DNA from: Chitinophagales bacterium | Lineage (GTDB): Bacteria; Bacteroidota; Bacteroidia; Chitinophagales; Chitinophagaceae | NCBI GenBank assembly: GCA_015655015.1 | Contig: JAATFV010000138.1 | Location: 1 to 47,714, forward strand | DNA: 47,714 nucleotides | Direction: 5' to 3' | Part shown: positions 41,429 through 47,714 of the stretch, in pieces | Layout: each line of letters begins with the position of its first letter | Numbering within the stretch: the first letter of the stretch is position 1 | Program-made: the position numbers and the translations under genes | The notes under the pieces: model-generated | The model's input: the letters and a program-made list of their open reading frames with translations, nothing else | What the model was told of the DNA's origin: nothing | The model's database searches: none

Positions 41429-42355
41429 ATGCAATTATATACGATTGAAACCGGCTTTTTCAAACTCGATGGAGGAGCTATGTTCGGTGTTGTTCCCAAG
41501 ACGATGTGGAGCAAGTTCCATCCTGCCGACGAAAACAATCTCTGTTCCTGGGCAATGCGGTGTCTGCTGATAGAGGAAGGCAATCGCCTTATCCTGGTTG
41601 ACAATGGGATCGGAGACAAGCAGGATGCTAAATTCCTCGGCCATTATTACCTGCATGGAGAGGATACGCTGGACAAGTCCCTGGCCCGACATGGGTTTCA
41701 CCGGGATGATATTACGGATGTCTTTCTAACGCACCTGCACTTCGATCATTGCGGGGGCAGCATTGTCCGGGAAGGTGACCGGCTGGCGCCCGCTTTCAAG
41801 AATGCTACTTACTGGAGCAATGAGCGGCATTGGAAATGGGCTACCGAGCCGAATGCCCGGGAGAAGGCTTCTTTTCTGAAGGAGAATATTCTGCCGATCT
41901 GGGAGAGCGGGCAATTGAGATTTATTGATGTGGGCGGGGCGGATGGCCTCGCGGCCGGAGGCGCAGACCCTGCGACCAAAGGAGATGCAAACCCCGGAAA
42001 TTCCATCAGCCGGCTCGGGTTGGTTTCGTCCGGGATCATTCCGGAATTGTCCATACGTCTGGCGAACGGGCATACGGATGCGATGATGCTGCCGCAGATT
42101 GTTTATAAAGGCAGGACGATCGTATTCATGGCGGATTTGTTGCCTTCCGTCGGCCATATTCCATTGCCTTATGTTATGGCGTATGATATGTTCCCCCTGA
42201 CGACATTACAGGAGAAACAATCCTTCTGGTCGGAGGCTGCCGCTGGAAATTATGTGCTGTACTTAGAGCATGATCCGGTGAATGAATGCTGCGTGCTGCA
42301 GGTAACGGAAAAAGGAATCCGCCATAAAGATACTTTTACGCTCACAGAACTTTAA
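41429..42355 (+). CDS. MBL-fold hydrolase, AHL-lactonase-like
   Basis: A 308-residue cytoplasmic metallo-beta-lactamase-fold protein. The zinc motif is FLTHLHFDHCGGS (HxHxDH), with later ligands in RLANGHTDAM, FMADLLPSVGHI and LEHDP. The N-terminal YTIETGFFKLDGGAMFGVVPK is that of the lactonase/quorum-quenching-like group (AiiA-type), but the group is broad and substrates range over lactones and esters. A Gly/Ala-rich insert (about residues 171-192) is unusual. TAATTTTA stops five bases before the ATG, another near -7 box at the start codon. Confidence 0.87.
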   Translation: MQLYTIETGFFKLDGGAMFGVVPKTMWSKFHPADENNLCSWAMRCLLIEEGNRLILVDNGIGDKQDAKFLGHYYLHGEDTLDKSLARHGFHRDDITDVFLTHLHFDHCGGSIVREGDRLAPAFKNATYWSNERHWKWATEPNAREKASFLKENILPIWESGQLRFIDVGGADGLAAGGADPATKGDANPGNSISRLGLVSSGIIPELSIRLANGHTDAMMLPQIVYKGRTIVFMADLLPSVGHIPLPYVMAYDMFPLTTLQEKQSFWSEAAAGNYVLYLEHDPVNECCVLQVTEKGIRHKDTFTLTEL

Positions 42356-42442
42356 TGTCCCTGCAAGGCAACCTCGCCAGCGGACAAACTTCGCTCGCCT
42401 GCGTCTGAGAAATTGTTCCACAATTCCCGGATCTCGCTTTCA

Positions 42443-44566
42443 TTAAGGCGTACAGTTTGCCGCCCGTTGGGCAGTAACCTGTACATAGTTCACATTGGAA
42501 TAGGCGGACGCACTTCCACAGCTTACCTGCCTCCTGAAATAGGTGGATACCGCTAAATTAGCCGGCGTATATGTTGTGGCTACCGCCTGTACAATATTGC
42601 GATAATTAGTCCCGTCAACGCTGTATTGCCATTGATAGCTATAATTACCGCTACAGGAGCCCCCCGTTGCGTCCTGGCTGCTGCCGAACAGGCCGGGAGA
42701 TTTATTGAAACTGATGGGACCTGTATTGCCGGTGATCGTTCCGCCTGTCAATAGTGGTGGAGCTACATTGATAATTTCCGGGCTGCTATAGGCTATAACC
42801 TCATTGCTCGTCACCATTACCCGGTAATAAAGCGTCGAAGTCTCGTTGCCAGGGTCAAAGGTGGTCCCTCCGGAACCGACATTCGTTAGGGTGCTAAAAG
42901 AAGGATCGGGCGAGCTCTGCCATTGATAAATATAGCTGCCATTGCCTCCCGAAACACCCGAAAGGATTAGTGTGGCTGGGGCCGTATTATAAGCAATTGA
43001 TTGGTTGGCGGGGCTGATAGCGCCTGCCGCCAATTGTCCATAGACTGTGACCAGCCCTGTGGCGCTATAGGACGTGACGCCATTACTCGTCACCGCCACC
43101 CGGTAATAAAGTGTCGAAGTCGCATTGCCCGGGGCAAAGGAGGTCCCTCCGGAACCGATATTCGTCGGACTGCTGAAGGATATATCCGGCGAACTTTGCC
43201 ATTGATAGGTATAGCTGCCGCTGCCCCCTGATACACCAGAGAGAGAAAGAGCAGCGGGAGTGGTGTTATAATTGATCGATTGTGATGACGAACTTATACT
43301 GCCAGGCTGTAGTTGCGGATATACCGTTATTTGCGCATGCCCGCTTTCGCCGGTCGCCCCATTACTGCTGACTATTGCCATGTAATAAGTAGAAACAGTC
43401 ATATTCCCCGGGGAATAGGTAGAGGCAACAGCACCCGGAATAAGATTCCAGCTGGTTGTCCCGAAAGGTGCGCTGTACCATTGATAAGTGTAGCTGCCAT
43501 TGCCACCCGATACGCCGGAAAGGGTCAATGCCCCCGGGTCCGTATTGTAATTGATCGTCGGACTAACCGGGCTGATGCTGCCTGGCTGCAATGGCGGATA
43601 CACTGTGACCAACGCATGTCCGCTTTCGCCGGTCACTCCATTGCTGCTGACCACCACCATGTAGTAAGTAGTGCTCGTTACATTCCCGGGAGAATAGATT
43701 GTAGTAACAGCTCCGGGAATAAGATTCCAGTTGGTTCCGCCGGGAGGTATACTATACCATTGATAGGTGTAACTGCCATTACCGCCCGTTACGCCGGAAA
43801 GGGTTAATGTCCCCGGGTTGGTATTGTAATTGATCGATTGATTATCCGGACTGACGCTGCCTGGCTGTATCTGCGGGTAGACGTTGACCACCGCCGTCGG
43901 GCTATAGGCTGTGATCCCGATGCTCTTTACTGCCACCCGGTAATACAGTGTCGAAACCACATTGCCGGGACTGAAGGTCGTACCTCCGCCGCCTATATTC
44001 GTTACACTGCTGAAGGAAGGATCGGGAGAGCTCTGCCATTGGTAAGTATAGCTGTTGTTCCCCCCTCCCATACCAGAGATAGATAGTATGCCGGGAACAG
44101 TGTTATAATTGACTGTTTGACTGGAAGGGCTGATGCTGCCTGCCACCAGTTGCGGATAGGTGATCGTCACATTGATTGCTCCCGACCCGATACCCGAAGC
44201 CTGTCCTCCTGTAACATTTCCCGACGTCGTTCCATCATTTTTCCATTGCACAATAATACCCGGTCCTGTCGCTGAACCTATGATCGTTCCTCCGCTAACG
44301 CCCCACACTATATCAGAAATACCTGCAGAACAGTTCAAAGAATAACTTTGAGTGCTGCCGCCTGCCACAGTAGTGGCGCCCCGGACCGTACAGACAACCT
44401 GGTTGCCGCCCCCGCCGGGGGGTGCGCTATTCGGCGAAAATGGGATCACTGCTGTTTTTATTGTACTTGTTGTGTCTTTGCCTGTATTGGCGGTTTGGGC
44501 GTATTGCGACAGAACCGCTAACTGGAACAGGAGGAATAAAAATGCGAAGCGCGTATTTCTGAACAT
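42443..44566 (-). CDS. Large secreted protein with Ig-like tandem repeats
   Basis: A 707-residue protein with a signal peptide (MFRNTRFAFLFLLFQLAVLSQYAQ). After a unique region of about 135 residues come six repeats of roughly 93 residues. Each has the plan GSISPxxQSINYNTxPGxLxLSGVxGGNGSYTYQWQSSPDxSF followed by SPGNxTSTLYYRVAVTSNGVxxYS and a VTVYPQL linker; the last is more diverged and has two cysteines. No T9SS sorting domain or anchor is visible at the C-terminus (QRAANCTP). In related bacteria such repeats form the front part of RHS-type surface proteins, so this could be a detached N-terminal part (inference). Confidence 0.8.
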   Translation of the reverse strand: MFRNTRFAFLFLLFQLAVLSQYAQTANTGKDTTSTIKTAVIPFSPNSAPPGGGGNQVVCTVRGATTVAGGSTQSYSLNCSAGISDIVWGVSGGTIIGSATGPGIIVQWKNDGTTSGNVTGGQASGIGSGAINVTITYPQLVAGSISPSSQTVNYNTVPGILSISGMGGGNNSYTYQWQSSPDPSFSSVTNIGGGGTTFSPGNVVSTLYYRVAVKSIGITAYSPTAVVNVYPQIQPGSVSPDNQSINYNTNPGTLTLSGVTGGNGSYTYQWYSIPPGGTNWNLIPGAVTTIYSPGNVTSTTYYMVVVSSNGVTGESGHALVTVYPPLQPGSISPVSPTINYNTDPGALTLSGVSGGNGSYTYQWYSAPFGTTSWNLIPGAVASTYSPGNMTVSTYYMAIVSSNGATGESGHAQITVYPQLQPGSISSSSQSINYNTTPAALSLSGVSGGSGSYTYQWQSSPDISFSSPTNIGSGGTSFAPGNATSTLYYRVAVTSNGVTSYSATGLVTVYGQLAAGAISPANQSIAYNTAPATLILSGVSGGNGSYIYQWQSSPDPSFSTLTNVGSGGTTFDPGNETSTLYYRVMVTSNEVIAYSSPEIINVAPPLLTGGTITGNTGPISFNKSPGLFGSSQDATGGSCSGNYSYQWQYSVDGTNYRNIVQAVATTYTPANLAVSTYFRRQVSCGSASAYSNVNYVQVTAQRAANCTP

Positions 44567-44987
44567 GGGATAAGGTATTATAAATCTTAATAATGAATAC
44601 TGTCAGGTTAACGGGTGCGCAAGTTGCTACAGCAGCCTTGCCGGTTAGTAGTAACACTGAGATCAGGGCAGAATTAAAATTCGTACAGCCAAACTAGGGA
44701 AATAAATCAATTGCGCATATAGCACAAAGTGGTAATAGCATTATTAAGCGTAGCTAAAAAAGCAGGAATTTTTATTAAATGTATACCCTTATTAACATGC
44801 TGTCTTAGCTGACAGACAGGCATTTTCAACGAAAGGTTTTCAATCATTTTGAGCAGTCTTACGATCCTTTTTACGGGAATATCACTTTTAAAACAGAGGG
44901 ATTATACGCTGCATTTATGTGGTTTTCCGAAGCATCCTGCCCTTAAAAAAAATATATATGTTCAAAGGAGTCAAGCTGTTTATTTAT
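44567..44987. other. Gene-free AT-rich stretch upstream of the repeat protein
   Basis: About 420 bases without a convincing gene. It must hold the promoter of the repeat protein (minus strand). The open frames here, such as 44849-45133, have poor composition and no start context. I see no clear repeats. Confidence 0.5.
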
Positions 44988-45203
44988 CTAGTTTCCCCTC
45001 TTTACCACCAAAATCCCTGTCAAATCCGGATCTGCCTGAATCCGCGCCATTTCCGCAGTCACTAAATCGGCAATCGCCTGTTGCACCTTTTGAAAATTCT
45101 GTAGAATGGTGTCGTTATCAACGGTATGAATAACCGGTAAGGAAAGAAGTTGAGAGGAACTATCTTTCGGATAATGGTAGCCAGCACATTCCCAGATGGT
45201 TTC
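44988..45203 (-). pseudogene. Remnant of an unknown gene
   Basis: The minus strand stays open for 71 codons between in-frame TAG stops (45204-45206 and 44988-44990). It reads like real protein: TIWECAGYHYPKD, then VIHTVDNDTILQNFQKV and IADLVTAEMARIQADPDLTG, with Bacteroidota-like codon use, but there is no suitable start. I recognise no family. It is best seen as the 3' end of a decayed gene. Confidence 0.35.
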
Positions 45204-45260
45204 CTAGCTCATGAGTTTTTTTATGAAATTATTTTTCATGATCATCCCGGAGAACAAAAA

Positions 45261-45287
45261 TATAGAGGGTTTTTTAGGCCCTCTATA
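45261..45287 (-). terminator. Terminator after the toxin-antitoxin pair
   Basis: TATAGAGGG and CCCTCTATA form a 9-bp stem with a 9-nt loop, followed on the minus strand by TTTTTGTTCT, 39 bases past the toxin stop. Confidence 0.75.
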
Positions 45288-45325
45288 AGTATCAAACAAA
45301 TTTAGTTATAAAGCTGGTTATAATT

Positions 45326-45607
45326 TTAAAACTTAGGTTTCTGACGAGTCCCTCGTAATGAGTTGATAACAACCTGTTCAGTTTCTATTTCATAAATAAT
45401 CATGTAAGGAAAGCGTTTTATCCTGAGCCTCCTATATTTCTGATTAATTGCCGCATAATGTTGAGGGTTTTTGCTGAGTCTTTCAAACCCACCTTCTATC
45501 TCTTCTATAAACTCATACCCTAATCCGGCTCTTTGGGTTTCATACCATTCAAAAGCTTTTTGTATATCAATAACTGCTTCTGACTGGACTACAAGCCCGT
45601 AATTCAT
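45326..45607 (-). CDS. RelE/ParE-family toxin
   Basis: A 93-residue protein from the ATG at 45607 (MNYGLVVQSEAVIDIQKAF). It has the RelE/ParE fold pattern: AFEWYETQRAGLGYEFIEEIE helix pair, then RLSKNPQHYAAINQKYRRLRIKRFPYMIIYEIE strands, ending INSLRGTRQKPKF. The FPYMIIYEIE motif is the family hallmark. Such toxins cut mRNA on the ribosome or poison gyrase; which one applies is not decided. Its ATG overlaps the antitoxin stop (ATGA). Confidence 0.9.
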   Translation of the reverse strand: MNYGLVVQSEAVIDIQKAFEWYETQRAGLGYEFIEEIEGGFERLSKNPQHYAAINQKYRRLRIKRFPYMIIYEIETEQVVINSLRGTRQKPKF

Positions 45608-45861
45608 CCCATCTTCTTTTTGCCGGTTATAATGTCTTTGGCTTCCTGCCAATTGTAGGTTTTGCTTTCACCACTGAGGCGTTTAGCACTGCGTTCTTCA
45701 AAGAGTTTAATCTCTTCGTCACTGAATTCATACTCAAAGTCATCATCTTCATTATATTCTTTGGCCACGGCATACATAAGCTTCAGTAACTTATCATCCC
45801 CTTTATCTATATATTGGTGTAATTTTTGACGCATGTTTGCTTGTTCCATAATAGTTTCCAT
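45604..45861 (-). CDS. Antitoxin of the RelE/ParE pair
   Basis: An 85-residue acidic protein from the ATG at 45861; the frame reaches a TTG at 45870. It is mostly helical (MRQKLHQYIDKGDDKLLKLMYAVAKEYNEDD) with a C-terminal SGESKTYNWQEAKDIITGKKK segment that would wrap the toxin. It matches addiction-module antitoxins encoded before ParE-like toxins in Bacteroidota. It has no evident DNA-binding domain. Confidence 0.85.
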   Translation of the reverse strand: METIMEQANMRQKLHQYIDKGDDKLLKLMYAVAKEYNEDDDFEYEFSDEEIKLFEERSAKRLSGESKTYNWQEAKDIITGKKKMG

Positions 45862-46235
45862 TTGATACAAATTTAATAGTTTAATTCCTTATATGGAAAT
45901 CATCCAAGAGGGTGATGTTTAGGCAGTTGATCCGTCAGATTCCCCATCTCCTGGGCAGCATATGTCTCCGTGCTGATATATTTGTACAGTCAGCAGGCTT
46001 ATCGCTCCGCTTCTAATTTTCCGAACAAAAATAATATCATACACGAGATTAATCGTCTCGCTCAATTGCCTGTGTCGGGCCGACAGCTGCATTATACAAT
46101 AAATATCCTGCTAATCGGTTTTATAGGAGTATTACCCAGCAGATAAAAGACGGGCAGTGCCAAGCAATTTTAGGCTTATGATCTTGGCGCTATGTCTGTA
46201 AATCCTATGTTTTTTAGAAACGCTAGTTTGATACG
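45862..46235. other. Gene-free gap with a short coding remnant
   Basis: No complete gene. On the minus strand 45900-45989 reads YKYISTETYAAQEMGNLTDQLPKHHPLG before a stop, which looks like the end of a former gene. A GAGA-TTAATCG-TCTC hairpin lies near 46041-46055. The promoter of the toxin-antitoxin pair must be near 45870-45900. Confidence 0.4.
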
Positions 46236-46544
46236 CTACCCAAATTCCTCTGGAGGCCAGGGTTTGTCGTCTGGCCAGAATAGAGGTTTTTCTCTTTTAA
46301 TCTGAAATGTTTCTTGAATTTCTCTTAAACTAGCAAATATTTTAACATCTCTTTTTAGCAAAACTTCAGTCAATTCTTTTCCAAGCTCAACATTATCAAT
46401 AAGTAGTATTGACAATCTCCTCTTATTTACTATTGAATATTCAATAGCATCATTTTGATTATTTCGAATTAATACCAAATCATTACCATTATCATTTTCT
46501 GTTAAACATTGGTTTAATTCTTCTAAAATTTTATGATTTGGCAT
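46236..46544 (-). CDS. Probable immunity protein for the RHS toxin
   Basis: A 102-residue soluble acidic protein placed 6 bases after the RHS tip, the usual position of an immunity gene. It begins MPNHKILEELNQCLTEND, has a strand-rich middle (DLVLIRNNQNDAIEYSIVNKRRLSILLID) and ends in a tryptophan/proline-rich tail PLFWPDDKPWPPEEFG. I do not recognise a named family; the function is inferred from position. AT-rich, like the tip. Confidence 0.6.
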   Translation of the reverse strand: MPNHKILEELNQCLTENDNGNDLVLIRNNQNDAIEYSIVNKRRLSILLIDNVELGKELTEVLLKRDVKIFASLREIQETFQIKREKPLFWPDDKPWPPEEFG

Positions 46545-46550
46545 ATTGGG

Positions 46551-47621
46551 TTATTCTTTTTTTATTGTTTCTGTAGTTGTATTAAATCTTTCTGCAGGTT
46601 TATCCTTGGGCAAAATTACAGAAGACTTCTGTTTCGATCCAGTTTCTTGCTGCTTTTTTAAATAATCCACATCGTACACACTTGGTTGTGTATTACCTCC
46701 TGGATGAGTGTGATTTATTAGATATGAGTCTTTCCCTGAAGGAATATTGACCGTATTTAAGGTACCTGAATATAACATATAATAGCCTCCCCCTCCATTT
46801 TCTCCAGTTCCTTCAAAATATACTTGGGCAAATTCTACATTATATTGATTTGACATTTGCCTCATGACTTCTTCCGGCAGACGCTTTTCTCCTAGAAAAG
46901 CTCCACTTGACCCAGGTAAATGCCCATCTTTAACTATTGATTTTTCCACAAGATCATGTTGCTCACTAGTCTCTCCTAAAGTTGTTCTATTTGATAAAGC
47001 ATCATGCCTAGGAGTTAAGGGGTCAATTACATATAATGGATTTAAACCTGTAAAAGAACTTACTATTTGTGTTGTTATTAAGAAAACTGCCATCTGCAAT
47101 TGTTCTCCCGATTCAGCTCCCAGTCTAGACTGAATAGCTTCTTGCGTCTCAAAACTTACCCATCTACCATTGTCTACTCTTCTTACAGTTTGGTCAGCAC
47201 CAGGGTTGTGTTTCCAATAATAATTTCTACCATTATCATCTTGATGTATAAACCATGTTTTGCTGGTTACTTTATCATATACAGCCTCCACATCAATGAC
47301 ACCTAATTTTCTGTCCATTACGTTTCTACTGTAAATCATATTTCCTCCATCAACACTAAATCTCTTGTATTGCCATTTCCAAGAATAATCCAAAGGCTCT
47401 CCTCCATCTCTGTCAAGATTTCTTATAGGATTATTTCCTGCAAAATGAAAAGGAGAGAATTCAGTATATTCTTTGCTTAATGGGTCAAAACTCAAAAACC
47501 TACCCACCCTGGGATCATACACCCTCATTCCATAGTCCTGCTGATCACCCACACCCTTGACCTCATTATCATTCTCCTTTCCATTAAACCCATACCGATA
47601 TGACCCCGCACCCGATTTTTG
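46551..47621 (-). CDS. Orphan RHS C-terminal tip with JAMM/MPN-type metalloprotease toxin domain, 5'-truncated
   Basis: The frame opens after an in-frame TAG (47622-47624) and runs 356 codons. It begins inside the RHS core (YRYGFNGKEND) and continues with YGMRVYDPRVGRFLSFDPL and FHFAGNNPIRNLDRDGG, the hyperconserved RHS end. A variable toxin part follows. Its C-terminal third carries the JAMM zinc motif: E248 in VYFEGTG and HTHPGGNTQPSVYD (H281, H283, S291, D294, numbered from the GTG at 47552), as in MPN+ deubiquitinase-like peptidases. The long upstream RHS barrel is missing, so this is a displaced tip, silent unless recombined. Immunity gene follows. Confidence 0.8.
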   Translation of the reverse strand, partial: QKSGAGSYRYGFNGKENDNEVKGVGDQQDYGMRVYDPRVGRFLSFDPLSKEYTEFSPFHFAGNNPIRNLDRDGGEPLDYSWKWQYKRFSVDGGNMIYSRNVMDRKLGVIDVEAVYDKVTSKTWFIHQDDNGRNYYWKHNPGADQTVRRVDNGRWVSFETQEAIQSRLGAESGEQLQMAVFLITTQIVSSFTGLNPLYVIDPLTPRHDALSNRTTLGETSEQHDLVEKSIVKDGHLPGSSGAFLGEKRLPEEVMRQMSNQYNVEFAQVYFEGTGENGGGGYYMLYSGTLNTVNIPSGKDSYLINHTHPGGNTQPSVYDVDYLKKQQETGSKQKSSVILPKDKPAERFNTTTETIKKE

Positions 47622-47714
47622 CTATTATTTTGGAACTGCTGACAGCGGTTTTACCTAACCGTTCAAAGAGCTTGTATACCTCCCCAAGATAACCGATTTT
47701 TTCTTTCAAATGAA
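47584..47714 (-). CDS. 3' end of an unidentified gene entering from the window edge
   Basis: A minus-strand frame open from the window edge for 43 codons (LKEKIGYLGEVYKLFERLG...) to a TAA at 47584-47586. It overlaps the start of the RHS tip in a different frame, as expected if the tip was joined to foreign sequence. Too short to identify. Confidence 0.25.
   Translation of the reverse strand, partial: HLKEKIGYLGEVYKLFERLGKTAVSSSKIIAKIGCGVISVWV

Noticed and set aside
42700..44150. Repeat array as a mobile or CRISPR feature
   Set aside because: It is explained by tandem Ig-like protein repeats in one open frame.
44849..45133. 94-codon plus-strand frame
   Set aside because: It overlaps the better minus-strand remnant, and its sequence is compositionally poor with no family resemblance.

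Overview
The window is a chromosomal segment of a Bacteroidota bacterium, most probably family Chitinophagaceae (inference). The signs are a PorX-type response regulator with a PglZ-like domain, a secreted protein with a type IX secretion (T9SS) type B C-terminal domain, the LpxC-FabZ fusion, RprY-like regulator, LeuS/FtsX/DUF3098/UppP gene order, near absence of Shine-Dalgarno sites, and several TAnnTTTG promoter boxes.

Layout. 1-3450: 3' end of clpX, a 57-residue protein, an acyl-CoA dehydrogenase with a structured leader and a possible operator, a beta-barrel protein, and tRNA-Cys with a terminator. 3454-4571: an intact IS630-family element whose TA target sits at the stop codon of the next gene. 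4571-9877: MBL hydrolase, small conserved protein, porX, HD phosphohydrolase, lpxD. 9878-10349: a 48-bp perfect palindrome and a highly structured noncoding region whose fold resembles 6S RNA. 10350-21938: short YhcG-like nuclease, recQ, copper P-type ATPase, tsaE, alanine dehydrogenase, ABC ATPase, lpxA, lpxC/fabZ, GroES-like protein, RprY-like regulator, ruvB. The lpx genes, usually contiguous, are split between strands here, which suggests an inversion.

22038-29253: a thioredoxin-like protein, then a compact minus-strand operon: DUF427 protein, FAD disulfide reductase, ABC ATPase, fused permease/substrate-binding protein, EgtB, EgtD. This looks like a low-molecular-weight thiol (ergothioneine-type) synthesis, uptake and redox module. 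The substrate-binding domain of the transporter is circularly permuted: its C-terminal half precedes its N-terminal half.

29344-34455: lipoprotein FKBP isomerase, small hypothetical, T9SS-exported NHL-repeat protein, M23 peptidase, and a mobile mystery protein A/B (XRE + Fic) pair with two matching operator palindromes. 34456-42355: leuS, ftsX, DUF3098, uppP, an MFS transporter, and a lactonase-like MBL protein. 42443-47714: an accessory region with a large repeat-rich surface protein, gene remnants, a RelE/ParE toxin-antitoxin pair, and an orphan RHS tip carrying a JAMM-type metalloprotease toxin domain, followed by its probable immunity gene.
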